From Lampropedia cohaerens (lineage in GTDB: Bacteria > Pseudomonadota > Gammaproteobacteria > Burkholderiales > Burkholderiaceae_C), in NCBI RefSeq assembly GCF_001005215.1, contig NZ_LBNQ01000008.1, positions 1-64,000 on the forward strand: 64,000 bases of DNA, read 5' to 3'. A program made the position numbers and the translations under genes. The notes beneath the pieces are model-generated. The model made no database searches and was not told the DNA's origin. It worked only from the letters and a program-made list of their open reading frames with translations. Shown piece after piece: positions 41,516-49,907 of this stretch. Position 1 is the stretch's first letter, and every line of letters starts with the position of its first letter.

Positions 41516-41930
41516 CGGGCCCAGTCCTGTAAAGGCACTCATGTGCAGTCCAGACTCTACCGCGACAGTGTGGGACCGTCAGTGCCACGCATGTCCGCAG
41601 CGCCTCTAGCGTCAAATGCCGCATCCGATATACAGACAGAACGCAGACCATTCGTGACGCGAACCTGTTCCACCGACGGCTTACCGACGGAGCAAGCCAG
41701 CCACGGGGCTGCAGCTTCACCGCGATTACAGACCCGATACGCCCGTGGATGATACCGGGCACTGGCCACCAAGTCCGATATGGCCGGGTCCTATAGATCC
41801 GGCCCATAAAAAGTAAGACATATTGCCGTTGATGTTGTCCAATAGGGCATGATCCGAGAACTTCGCCGTCATGCGGCGCAACGGCACCCGGCCATCTGCC
41901 AAGATCCGACCGTCCTATCTACAAAACATC
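41516..41930. other. Decayed island DNA
   Basis: No intact gene. Short degenerate readings continue the integrase resemblance weakly (for example HVRSASSVK and YTDRTQTIRDANLFHRR) but are too eroded to call. A 9-bp hairpin lies at 41782-41804. Confidence 0.45.
41782..41804. repeat. Inverted repeat at the edge of the island
   Basis: GGCCGGGTC / GATCCGGCC with one G-T wobble and the loop CTATA. It lacks a T-run on either strand, so it is not an obvious terminator. Confidence 0.55.
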
Positions 41931-42344
41931 ATGCAAGACCTTGACGTTGAAACCCGTGACCGTATCGACGCGATGTTCTTCGAGGCCAGGGCGCTTCTCG
42001 ACCACGGCGAAAAGTCACAGGCGTTGCTGCTGGCGGCCCAGGCGTGGGATAGCCTGCTTGAACCCCGGTTTGACTGGGACGTCAGCCAAAGCTATGTACA
42101 TATGCTCGCAAAACTTCGTCGGGACGCTGGCGACTTCGAAGGTGCGCTCGAAATCATGCGGGCGCTGTTTGAGTCAGGGACAGTCGAGCCGTATCAGGAC
42201 AGGCCTCATTTCGTACTGGATACGGTTTACTACGAGATGGGCGATCTTGACCAGGCGCGGCTGCACTTTGTCGAGGCCAACCGGATATCCCGGGGACGTT
42301 GCTTTCAAGGTGAACCGGCCAAGCACAAACAATTGATTCAGTGA
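41931..42344 (+). CDS. TPR-like protein, first of a pair
   Basis: A 137-residue, all-helical, acidic cytosolic protein. The pattern DRIDAMFFEARALLDHGEKSQALLLAAQAWDSL and ALEIMRALFESG then VYYEMGDLDQARLHFVEANRIS is that of tetratricopeptide helices. The start at 41931 is chosen (MQDLDVETRD); the upstream frame is not similar to anything. It is nine bases before the next gene. Such TPR pairs often accompany polymorphic toxin loci as immunity proteins, but no toxin is seen here. Confidence 0.75.
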   Translation: MQDLDVETRDRIDAMFFEARALLDHGEKSQALLLAAQAWDSLLEPRFDWDVSQSYVHMLAKLRRDAGDFEGALEIMRALFESGTVEPYQDRPHFVLDTVYYEMGDLDQARLHFVEANRISRGRCFQGEPAKHKQLIQ

Positions 42345-42353
42345 ACAAGGGTC

Positions 42354-42779
42354 ATGATGGAAGAAGATCTCTACGAGCAGATCGAGCGGTTGGCCGAAGA
42401 GGGCAACGCGCATCTGGACGGGGGCAGGCATGCGCAGGCCCTCGCGGCGTGGCGGGCAGCCCTGGATCTGTTGCCCGAAGATGAGCGCCTTGATGGGCAG
42501 GCCATGTGGCTGCACGCGTCGATGGGTGAGGCTTATTTCCTGATGGAGAACTGGCCCGCCGCCAAAGACGAGTTTTATGACGCCCTCAACTGCAGCGGGG
42601 GCCTGGACAACCCCTTCGTGCACTACATGCTCGGCAAGACGTTGTTGCGGCTGTCCGACAGCAAGGGGCTGGACCAGTTGGTGCAGGCACGAATGCTGGA
42701 CGGCGACAGGATTTTCGAGGCGGACAAGGAGGAGGGCGCGGCGCTGCTGCAATTGATGCGCGAGAACGGGCTGGCGTGA
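42354..42779 (+). CDS. TPR-like protein, second of a pair
   Basis: A 141-residue acidic protein with TPR-like helices (EEGNAHLDGGRHAQALAAWRAALDLLP, MGEAYFLMENWPAAKDEFYDALNC, VHYMLGKTLLRLSD). It resembles the first gene in composition and helix pattern without being a duplicate. No signal peptide or catalytic motif. It probably shares an operon with the preceding gene. Immunity-like or scaffold function are guesses. Confidence 0.78.
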   Translation: MMEEDLYEQIERLAEEGNAHLDGGRHAQALAAWRAALDLLPEDERLDGQAMWLHASMGEAYFLMENWPAAKDEFYDALNCSGGLDNPFVHYMLGKTLLRLSDSKGLDQLVQARMLDGDRIFEADKEEGAALLQLMRENGLA

Positions 42780-43000
42780 GACCGAGCATGCAATGCCAGG
42801 TAGCCTGGCGCAACCAGGACAGGCAACGCATCGCGGTGGACGTCGTGCGTTTGGGCAAAAGGGCCCCGGCGCTCCGGGGCGACCGCCTCGCCCATGCCGC
42901 CCAAATGCGCACCTGCTGTGGGGAAGGCGTTGTCGCGTTCATCGGTGCGGCGATCAGGATGGGCGTTGTGCCCAGCCGTTTCCCGTATCCCGCCCTGCTT

Positions 43001-44350
43001 TCAGCGCATGGTCACGAACTCTTCTGCGACGGTGGGATGGATGGCCACCGTGTCGTCGAAGTCGCGCTTGGTCGCGCCCATCTTCAGCGCCACGGCAAAG
43101 CCCTGCAGGATTTCGTCCATGCCATGGCCGATGCCGTGGATGCCGACAATGCGCTGCTGCGGCCCCTCGCACACCAGCTTCATGCGCACCGGCTGGCGGT
43201 GGCGCGTGACGGCCGTGTACATCGCGGCAAACGATGACGTGTAGACCTTGATAGCAGCGTCGCCATACTGCGCCCGCGCCTGCGCCTCGCTCAGGCCGAC
43301 GGTGCCGATGGGCGGATGGCTGAACACCACGGTCGGCACATTGTTGTAATCAAGCCGCTCGTCGGGCTTGCCGTTGAACAGCCGCTCTGCCAGGCGCCGC
43401 CCGGCGGCCACGGCCACGGGCGTCAGGGCCAGTCGGCCGGTGATGTCGCCTACCGCATGGATGCCTGCCACGTTGGTGTCCTGGTAGTCATCCACCTTCA
43501 CGTAGCCCTGCTCGTCACAGGCCACGCCCGCAGCTTCCAGGCCAAGGCCGCGCGTGTCGGGCTTGCGCCCGGTGGCCCATAGCAGGCAGTCGACCTCCAC
43601 CACCTCGCCATTTCTCAGATGGACGGCCAGGCTGCCATCGGCCTGCCGCGTGATGCGCTGCGGCTCGGCATGGCGATGCAGGTGAATGCCGTCTTCTTCC
43701 ATGATCTGCACCAGCGTCTCGCCCAGCATGGCATCAAAGGCCCGCAGCACGCCCTCGCCACGCAGCAGCAGATGCGTCTGCGCACCCAGGCCATGCAATA
43801 CGCCGGAAAGCTCTACGGCGATATAGCCCGCCCCCACCACGGCCACGCGCGCAGGCAGCGCCTGCAGCGCAAAAAAGCCCTCCGAATCGATGCCCAGTTC
43901 GGCCCCGGGAATGCCCGGCCGGGCCGGTTTGGTCCCGGTGGCAATGAGGATGTGCGGCGCGGTCAGCCGCACGCCGTTGACTTCGACGGTGTGCGCATCC
44001 ACGAAACGGCCAAAGCCTGTATAGCGGTCCACCCCGTTGCGCTGCAACCCCGCCTCGTAGGACGCATGGATGCGTGCAATGTAGGCTGTGCGGCTGGCCA
44101 GCAGCTGCACCCAGTCGAGGCGCTCCAAGCGTGCCTGCAAGCCATAGTCGGGCGCGTAGCGCTGCACGGCCTCGACCAGCTGCGCCGCATGCCACATGAC
44201 CTTCTTGGGCACGCAGCCCATGTTGACGCAGGTACCGCCGATAGCGCCGACCTCGATCAGCGCGCACCTGCGCCCATGCATGGCCGCACGGTTGACCGAC
44301 GCGATGCCGCCACTGCCGCCGCCGATGGCGATGTAATCGTATCGCTTCAT
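43001..44350 (-). CDS. gor: Glutathione-disulfide reductase
   Basis: A 449-residue FAD/NADPH flavoenzyme that regenerates reduced glutathione. FAD-binding [14 protein letters not shown] opens the chain; the redox-active disulfide is C41-V-N-M-G-C46 followed by VPKK. NADPH-binding [17 protein letters not shown] and the FAD contact ATGRKPDT follow. The C-terminal dimer end [12 protein letters not shown] supplies the catalytic His. Single-gene unit, divergent from the alcohol dehydrogenase. Confidence 0.94.
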   Translation of the reverse strand: MKRYDYIAIGGGSGGIASVNRAAMHGRRCALIEVGAIGGTCVNMGCVPKKVMWHAAQLVEAVQRYAPDYGLQARLERLDWVQLLASRTAYIARIHASYEAGLQRNGVDRYTGFGRFVDAHTVEVNGVRLTAPHILIATGTKPARPGIPGAELGIDSEGFFALQALPARVAVVGAGYIAVELSGVLHGLGAQTHLLLRGEGVLRAFDAMLGETLVQIMEEDGIHLHRHAEPQRITRQADGSLAVHLRNGEVVEVDCLLWATGRKPDTRGLGLEAAGVACDEQGYVKVDDYQDTNVAGIHAVGDITGRLALTPVAVAAGRRLAERLFNGKPDERLDYNNVPTVVFSHPPIGTVGLSEAQARAQYGDAAIKVYTSSFAAMYTAVTRHRQPVRMKLVCEGPQQRIVGIHGIGHGMDEILQGFAVALKMGATKRDFDDTVAIHPTVAEEFVTMR

Positions 44351-44533
44351 TGCCCTGGCCTCCTGCTCTATTCGCTATCTGCCTGTCACATTGCCAAAAT
44401 AACCTGCGTGCGCCGCGTCAGGCATCACCGCGCGCAAACAGATTCTCACGCACGGACAGTGTCGCATCGAATACCATGCCTTGCAGCAACACCTGCTGCC
44501 AGCGTCAGCGCGATGCTTGCCGACACGTCGTTA

Positions 44534-44570
44534 GAACCTGTTTACGATCTTTTTGCGTACCGCGCAGCGG
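44534..44570 (+). repeat. Dispersed intergenic repeat, copy 2
   Basis: GAACCTGTTTACGATCTTTT followed by TGCGTACCGCGCAGCGG. It ends 41 bases before the alcohol dehydrogenase start, in its likely leader. Confidence 0.75.
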
Positions 44571-44611
44571 TATCCGTCCATTTCTCCGTTCACGCTATCA
44601 GGAGCCTGCTC

Positions 44612-45661
44612 ATGAACGTCAAAGCCTATGGTGCCCATGCCAGCGATCTGCCGCTGGAGCCCATGGATATTCCCCGCCGCGCACCGGGCGCGCACGATGT
44701 GCAGATTGACATTGCCTACTGCGGGGTTTGCCACTCGGACCTGCACCAGGTCCGCGCCGAATGGGCCGGCACGCTGTTTCCCTGCGTACCGGGCCATGAA
44801 ATCGTCGGCCGCGTCTCGGCGGTCGGCGCACATGTGCGCGGCTTCAAGCCGGGTGATCTGGTTGGCGTGGGCTGCATCGTTGACAGCTGCAAGCATTGCG
44901 AAGAGTGCAACGAAGGGCTGGAAAACTACTGCGGCCAGATGGTGGGCACCTACAACGGCCCAACGCCGGATGCACCCGGCCATACGCTGGGCGGCTACTC
45001 ACAAAGCATCGTCGTACACGAGCGCTACGTGCTGCGCATCCGCCACGACGCGCAGCAGCTGGCCGCCGTCGCGCCGCTACTGTGCGCGGGCATCACCACC
45101 TATTCGCCGCTGCGCCACTGGCATGCCGGGCCGGGGAAAAAGGTCGGCGTGGTCGGCATTGGCGGGCTGGGCCACATGGGCATCAAACTGGCCCATGCGA
45201 TGGGCGCACACGTGGTGGCCTTCACCACCTCCGCCGCGAAACGCGAGGCCGCCACGGCACTGGGCGCCGACGAAGTCGTGGTCTCGCGCCATCCCGAAGA
45301 GATGGCCGCGCACGCGCAGAGCTTCGACCTGATTCTGAATACGGTGGCCGCGCCGCACGATCTGAATGCGTTGCTGACGCTGCTCAAGCGCGATGGCACG
45401 ATGACGCTGGTGGGCGCGCCAGCCACGCCCCATCCCTCACCAGAGGTCTTTACCCTCATCACCAAGCGGCGCAGCCTGGCCGGCTCGATGATCGGCGGCA
45501 TCCCGCAAACGCAGGAGATGCTGGATTTCTGCGCCGAACATGGCATCGTGGCGGACATCGAGCTCATTCGCGCCGAGCAGATCAACGACGCCTACGAACG
45601 CATGCTCAGGGGCGATGTGAAGTACCGCTTTGTCATCGACATTGCATCGCTGGCGCAATAG
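44612..45661 (+). CDS. Zinc-dependent alcohol dehydrogenase, CAD/YahK type
   Basis: A 349-residue NAD(P)-dependent dehydrogenase. AGGAG lies eight bases before the ATG. Catalytic zinc ligands are C40 (CGVCHSD) and H62 (PGHEIVG); the structural zinc is held by C93, C96, C99 and C107 (DSCKHCEECN and ENYC). The nucleotide motif GIGGLGHMG follows. The family acts broadly on aldehydes and alcohols; the physiological substrate is not known. Confidence 0.92.
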   Translation: MNVKAYGAHASDLPLEPMDIPRRAPGAHDVQIDIAYCGVCHSDLHQVRAEWAGTLFPCVPGHEIVGRVSAVGAHVRGFKPGDLVGVGCIVDSCKHCEECNEGLENYCGQMVGTYNGPTPDAPGHTLGGYSQSIVVHERYVLRIRHDAQQLAAVAPLLCAGITTYSPLRHWHAGPGKKVGVVGIGGLGHMGIKLAHAMGAHVVAFTTSAAKREAATALGADEVVVSRHPEEMAAHAQSFDLILNTVAAPHDLNALLTLLKRDGTMTLVGAPATPHPSPEVFTLITKRRSLAGSMIGGIPQTQEMLDFCAEHGIVADIELIRAEQINDAYERMLRGDVKYRFVIDIASLAQ

Positions 45662-45864
45662 GTCCGGCAAGCGGCGTCACGTCTGGTTGGTCATGGCAGT
45701 GACGCCGCGTGCGCGGAAGTTGCGCCAGACACGCGCTGCGCAACATTCCTGCGGTATGCTGCAGGGCCTCCGATGCCCTTGGGGCATCGCCTCCCCCACC
45801 ACTAGAATGGCCGTGCACGCCGGACAGCCTGCGCACGGCCACTTTCGACAAAGGAGACACCCAC

Positions 45865-46170
45865 ATGCCCAAGGAAGTCATCATCAAGCTCTCTGCCAGC
45901 CAGGAAGTGCATTTGCAACCCGGCAGCGCGCTGACGCAACAGGACGCGCGCCAATGGCTGGATCAGCAGTTCGTCGAGCTCGAATGTGAACCGCTGCGTG
46001 CCAGCGGCAAGGTGCTGACCGCAGACAAGGTGCTCGCCATCGCCAACACTGCAACCCGTGAACAGCTTGAAAGCCCGCAATGGTCGAGTGCCTTCGCCTC
46101 GGCCATCACCGCAGCACTCGGCAAGGACACCGTGCTGGTCGATCTGCCTGCGGGCAGCATCAGCTTCTGA
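45865..46170 (+). CDS. Small hypothetical protein
   Basis: A 101-residue soluble protein I do not recognise. AAGGAG lies eight bases before the ATG. The chain is MPKEVIIKLSASQEVHLQPG to the C-terminal DTVLVDLPAGSISF with one cysteine missing and no signal peptide; a strand-helix alternation is suggested. It is a single gene between the dehydrogenase and a convergent csaA, and a partial dispersed-repeat-like GAGAACC follows its stop. Confidence 0.75.
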   Translation: MPKEVIIKLSASQEVHLQPGSALTQQDARQWLDQQFVELECEPLRASGKVLTADKVLAIANTATREQLESPQWSSAFASAITAALGKDTVLVDLPAGSISF

Positions 46171-46191
46171 GAACCCTTTTATTTCAATGCC

Positions 46192-46228
46192 TGGCTGCGC
46201 AACGCACGAAAGGATCGTGAGCAGGTTC
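46192..46228 (-). repeat. Dispersed intergenic repeat, copy 4 (reverse orientation)
   Basis: Read on the minus strand it starts with the G of the csaA TAG stop and runs GAACCTGCTCACGATCCTTT followed by CGTGCGTTGCGCAGCCA. It matches the core of the other copies. Confidence 0.7.
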
Positions 46229-46566
46229 TAGGCCAGCCGCGTGCCCAGCGGTACCTCCCGATCGGGCACGCACAACGCGACATGGCCGTTGGCGTCGTGA
46301 AAACCAGTGACCAGGCATTCCGAACGGATCGGGCCGATCTGCTTGGGCGCGAAGTTCACCACGGCCACGACGAGCCGCCCCACCAGCTCCTGGGGCGTGT
46401 AAAGGTCGGTGATCTGGGCACTGGACTTGCGCAGGCCCACCTCCGCGCCAAAGTCGACATGCAGAATGTAGGCAGGCTTGCGCGCTTGCGGGAAAGGTTC
46501 AGCGCGCACCACCTTACCAACCCGCAGTTCGACCTTGGCGAAGTCGTTCCAGTCAATTGTCGTCAT
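46228..46566 (-). CDS. csaA: CsaA-like tRNA-binding protein
   Basis: A 112-residue OB-fold protein of the EMAP/CsaA group, which binds tRNA and has chaperone-like activity. TTIDWNDFAKVELRVGKVV is the family start and KSSAQITDLYTPQELVGRLVVAVVNFAPKQIGP the RNA-binding core. ATG 46566 is six bases after GGGG; ATG 46572 is a possible alternative. It is 23 bases after the Bug receptor gene. Confidence 0.87.
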   Translation of the reverse strand: MTTIDWNDFAKVELRVGKVVRAEPFPQARKPAYILHVDFGAEVGLRKSSAQITDLYTPQELVGRLVVAVVNFAPKQIGPIRSECLVTGFHDANGHVALCVPDREVPLGTRLA

Positions 46567-46589
46567 CTCCATCCCCGATCGGCCTGCGA

Positions 46590-47561
46590 TCAATCCAGTT
46601 GCACGCCAGAGCCCTGGACGATGGTCTGCCAGGTTTCGTAGTCGGCCTTGAGAAAGGCGGCAAATGCCTCGCGCGCCTGGGCCTGGGGTTCTGCGCCCTG
46701 CTGCCGGATCGCCTCCTGCAGCTGCGGCTTGTCCAGCGCCGCATCGATGCGCGCATGCAGTGCCTGCAATAGCGGTTCAGGCGTACCCTTGGGGGCCATC
46801 ACCCCGTACCACGTGCTGACGTCGAAGTCTTCGACCCCGGCGATGGCCGATTCTGCCACCGTTGGCACATCCGGCAACGACGAGCTGCGGTGCGCGGAGG
46901 TCACCGCCAACGGTCTGAGCTTGCCTGCCTTGATCTGCCCGATCGCCGATGGCACCGAAGAAACCAGCAACGCCACGTTGCCTGCCATGACATCCACCAG
47001 AGCCGGGTTGGAGCCGCGGTACGGCACGTGGGTCATCGCAATGCCCGTTGCCTGCTCGAACAGATGCGCGGCCAGATGGATGGAGGTGCCATTGCCAGGA
47101 GAGCCATAGGTCACTGCCCCCGGCTCAGCCTTGGCCGCTGCCACCACGTCGGCGAGCGTGCGGTATGGCGATTCAATGCTGGTGGAGATCAGCACCGGCG
47201 AATAGGCAATGTGCGCCACTGCCTCCAGATCGTCTACGGGATTCCACCCAAGGCGCGGGTACAGCCATGGCCCGATCACCAGATTGTCTTTCTGGCCCAG
47301 CACGATGGTGTAGCCATCCGGCGCAGCCTTGACGGCCTCGCCAATGCCCAGCGTGCCGCCCGCTCCGGGCTTGTTGTCGGCCACGATGTTCCAGCCATTG
47401 GCAGCGCTCAGCTCGCTGGCCAACAGTCTCGCAAGGATGTCCGTGCCTCCACCAGGCGGAAACGGCACGATCATGCGCACCGGCTTGGTCGGCCAGCCTT
47501 GCGCGGCAACCAGCGTCGCGGCAAGGCTGAACCCCACCGCTATCAGCAGTTTCTTGAACAT
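46590..47561 (-). CDS. Bug-family tripartite tricarboxylate-type binding protein
   Basis: A 323-residue periplasmic receptor of the TctC/Bug family, greatly expanded in Burkholderiales. The signal peptide (residues 1-20) ends at VAAQG, then the family marker WPTKPVRMIVPFPPGGGTDILAR and the ligand loop NKPGAGGTLG. No TctA/TctB membrane genes are nearby, which is normal for orphan Bug receptors. The substrate cannot be told. Confidence 0.93.
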   Translation of the reverse strand: MFKKLLIAVGFSLAATLVAAQGWPTKPVRMIVPFPPGGGTDILARLLASELSAANGWNIVADNKPGAGGTLGIGEAVKAAPDGYTIVLGQKDNLVIGPWLYPRLGWNPVDDLEAVAHIAYSPVLISTSIESPYRTLADVVAAAKAEPGAVTYGSPGNGTSIHLAAHLFEQATGIAMTHVPYRGSNPALVDVMAGNVALLVSSVPSAIGQIKAGKLRPLAVTSAHRSSSLPDVPTVAESAIAGVEDFDVSTWYGVMAPKGTPEPLLQALHARIDAALDKPQLQEAIRQQGAEPQAQAREAFAAFLKADYETWQTIVQGSGVQLD

Positions 47562-47748
47562 GGGCTATGTCTCCTCGTTGAGGTTGGTGCCTGTCCAACG
47601 TCTTTTTTTCACAGTATTTTCAACCCGGCTAGGATGCTAAGCGAAGCATTGCCACCGCCCCATGGTAAGCCCGCCACAGACACGCGTCCTGCGGGAAAAC
47701 GTGCAGTCATGCCCGCACGCACCAGGCACTGACTACCGCCGGAGCGCG

Positions 47749-49884
47749 TCAGACGGCCAGGCGCGACAGGTCGGCTACGCGGTTCATCGCTTCCTGCAGC
47801 ATCCGCAGCAGGCCCAGGCGGTTGGCACGCAACGCCGCATCGTCGGCATTGACCATGACTTGCTCGAAGAAGGCGTCAACCGGCGCCTTCAGTGCAGCCA
47901 GCGCCTGCAAACTGGCCGTGTAATTGCCGGCCTCGAAGGCCTGCAGCGCCGGCGTGGCCACCTGTTGCAATGCGGCATGCAGCGCCTTTTCCGCCTCTTC
48001 CCGCAGCAAGCGCGTATCGACCTGCGGCAGCACCGCGCCGTCCGCTTTCTTGAGGATGTTGGAGACGCGCTTGTTGGCCGCAGCCAGTGCGTGGGCCTCA
48101 GGCAGCGCCGCGAAGGCGCGCACCGCCTGCAGACGCGCCGCCACGTCAGCCAGACGCTGCGGCTGCAGCGCCAGCACGGCCTCCACCTCTGCGGCGCTGT
48201 AGCCCTGCTCGCGCAGGCTACCGGCCAGGCGCTCGTAGATAAACTGGGCCACCTGGGCAGTCGCATCCGAAAACGCGGTGTCTGCCGGAATGCGACCTGC
48301 AAATGCCGCGTGGGCGCTGCGCAGTACGTCCTGCAGCGCCAGCGCTGGCGCCTTCTCCATCAGCATGCGAATCACGCCCAGCGCGTGGCGCCGCAGGGCG
48401 AAGGGATCCTTGTCGCCCGTGGGCAGGTTGCCGATGCCGAACATGCCCACCAGGGTCTCGAGCTTGTCGGCCAGCGCCACCACCACGCCGACCTGCCCGC
48501 GCGGCAGCGCATCGCCGGCAAAGCGCGGCTTGTAGTGGTCCTCGATGGCATCGGCCACCTCGGTTGGCAGGCCATCGGACAGCGCGTAGTAGCGGCCCAT
48601 CGTGCCCTGCAGCTCGGGAAACTCGCCGACCATGTCGGTAACCAGGTCGGTCTTGGCCAGCTGCGCGGCCTGATCGACCTGCTGCACATCCACACCCAGC
48701 TGGCTGGCAATGGCCCGCGCGATGGCGCGCACGCGCTCGACGCGCTCGCCCTGCGTGCCGAGCTTGTTGTGGTAGACCACCTTGGCCAGCTGCGGCAGGC
48801 GTGACTCCAGCGTCTTCTTGCGATCCTGGTCAAAGAAGAACTTGGCATCGGCCAGGCGCGGACGCACGACCCGCTCGTTGCCGCCGATGACGGCGCTCGG
48901 ATCCTGGGGACGGATGTTGCTGACAACGAGGAAGCGGTTGGTCAGCCTGCCCGCCGCATCCAGCAGCGGGAAGTATTTCTGGTTGGCCTTCATCGTGAGA
49001 ATCAGGCATTCCTGCGGCACCTGCAGAAACTCTTCCTCGAACTGGCACACCAGCACATTGGGCAGTTCCACCAGCGCGGTGACCTCGTCGAGCAGCGCCT
49101 CGTCCTCAATGGCGCGCACGCCCTCGCCCACCTGGCGCGCGGCCTGCTGCAGCTGCGTGGCTATGGCATGGCGGCGCTCAGCGTAGCTGGCAATGACGGC
49201 GCCCTGTTCGCGCAGCTGGTCGGCGTAACGATCGGCGTGGCTCAGATCAATGGGCTGGCCACTACCCTCGAAACGATGTCCCTGCGTGGTGTTGCCGCTT
49301 TGCAGGCCCAGCGCTGTCACGGGCACCACCTGCGCGCCGTGCAGCGCCACCAAACCGTGTGCCGGGCGCACGAACTGTACGCTGTCCCAGCCCGGCAAAG
49401 CCACGCCGCTTTCGAGCTGGTAAGTCATGACCTTGGGAATCGGCAGGTGGCGCAGCGTGTCATCGAGCGCCTTCTGCAAGCCCTGCTGCAGCGTTGCCCC
49501 CGGCTGCACGCTGTCGAGGTACAAGGCCTCGTTCTTGCCTTCGCCCTCGCGCCGCAGCTGATCCACGACACTCGCATCAAGCCCCAGCGCGCCCAGCTTC
49601 TTGAGCAGCGCAGGCGTGGCCTGGCCGTCCTTGAGACCGACGCTGACGGGCATGAGCTTTTGCGACACCGGCTTGTCGGCCGCCTTGTTCGCCACGCCCG
49701 TGAGGTGCACGGCCAGCCGCCGCGGCGTGGCAAAGGGCGTAATGGCCGCCGCCGCATCCAGCAGGCCCTGGGCCTTGAGCCCCTCGGCCAGGCCTTGCGC
49801 AAACGCTTCGCCCAGCTTGCGCAGTGCCTTGGGCGGCAGCTCTTCAACGAGCAGTTCGACGAGCAGGTTTTCGGTATGGGTCAT
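47749..49884 (-). CDS. glyS: Glycyl-tRNA synthetase beta subunit
   Basis: A 711-residue beta chain that with GlyQ makes the tetrameric glycyl-tRNA synthetase. The start at MTHTENLLVELLVEELPPKAL (49884) is typical. The HD-like domain (ADKLETLVGMFGIGNLPTGDKDPFALRR) and C-terminal anticodon region (PVDAFFEQVMVNADDAALRANRLGLL) are complete. The glyQ partner is not adjacent: aspS is immediately upstream (24 bases), and no glyQ appears in the window. Confidence 0.95.
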   Translation of the reverse strand: MTHTENLLVELLVEELPPKALRKLGEAFAQGLAEGLKAQGLLDAAAAITPFATPRRLAVHLTGVANKAADKPVSQKLMPVSVGLKDGQATPALLKKLGALGLDASVVDQLRREGEGKNEALYLDSVQPGATLQQGLQKALDDTLRHLPIPKVMTYQLESGVALPGWDSVQFVRPAHGLVALHGAQVVPVTALGLQSGNTTQGHRFEGSGQPIDLSHADRYADQLREQGAVIASYAERRHAIATQLQQAARQVGEGVRAIEDEALLDEVTALVELPNVLVCQFEEEFLQVPQECLILTMKANQKYFPLLDAAGRLTNRFLVVSNIRPQDPSAVIGGNERVVRPRLADAKFFFDQDRKKTLESRLPQLAKVVYHNKLGTQGERVERVRAIARAIASQLGVDVQQVDQAAQLAKTDLVTDMVGEFPELQGTMGRYYALSDGLPTEVADAIEDHYKPRFAGDALPRGQVGVVVALADKLETLVGMFGIGNLPTGDKDPFALRRHALGVIRMLMEKAPALALQDVLRSAHAAFAGRIPADTAFSDATAQVAQFIYERLAGSLREQGYSAAEVEAVLALQPQRLADVAARLQAVRAFAALPEAHALAAANKRVSNILKKADGAVLPQVDTRLLREEAEKALHAALQQVATPALQAFEAGNYTASLQALAALKAPVDAFFEQVMVNADDAALRANRLGLLRMLQEAMNRVADLSRLAV

Positions 49885-49907
49885 GGCGGCATCCGGCGCG
49901 GTAGGAC

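Noticed and set aside
41235-41807. A 190-codon minus-strand frame in the island
   Set aside because: It crosses the integrase relic in the opposite direction, has odd composition and no ribosome-binding site.
42776-43237. Plus-strand frame between the TPR pair and gor
   Set aside because: Mostly antisense to the end of gor, no similarity.
43619-44611. Extension of the alcohol dehydrogenase frame into the gor gene
   Set aside because: It is antisense to gor; the true start has a good ribosome-binding site at 44612.
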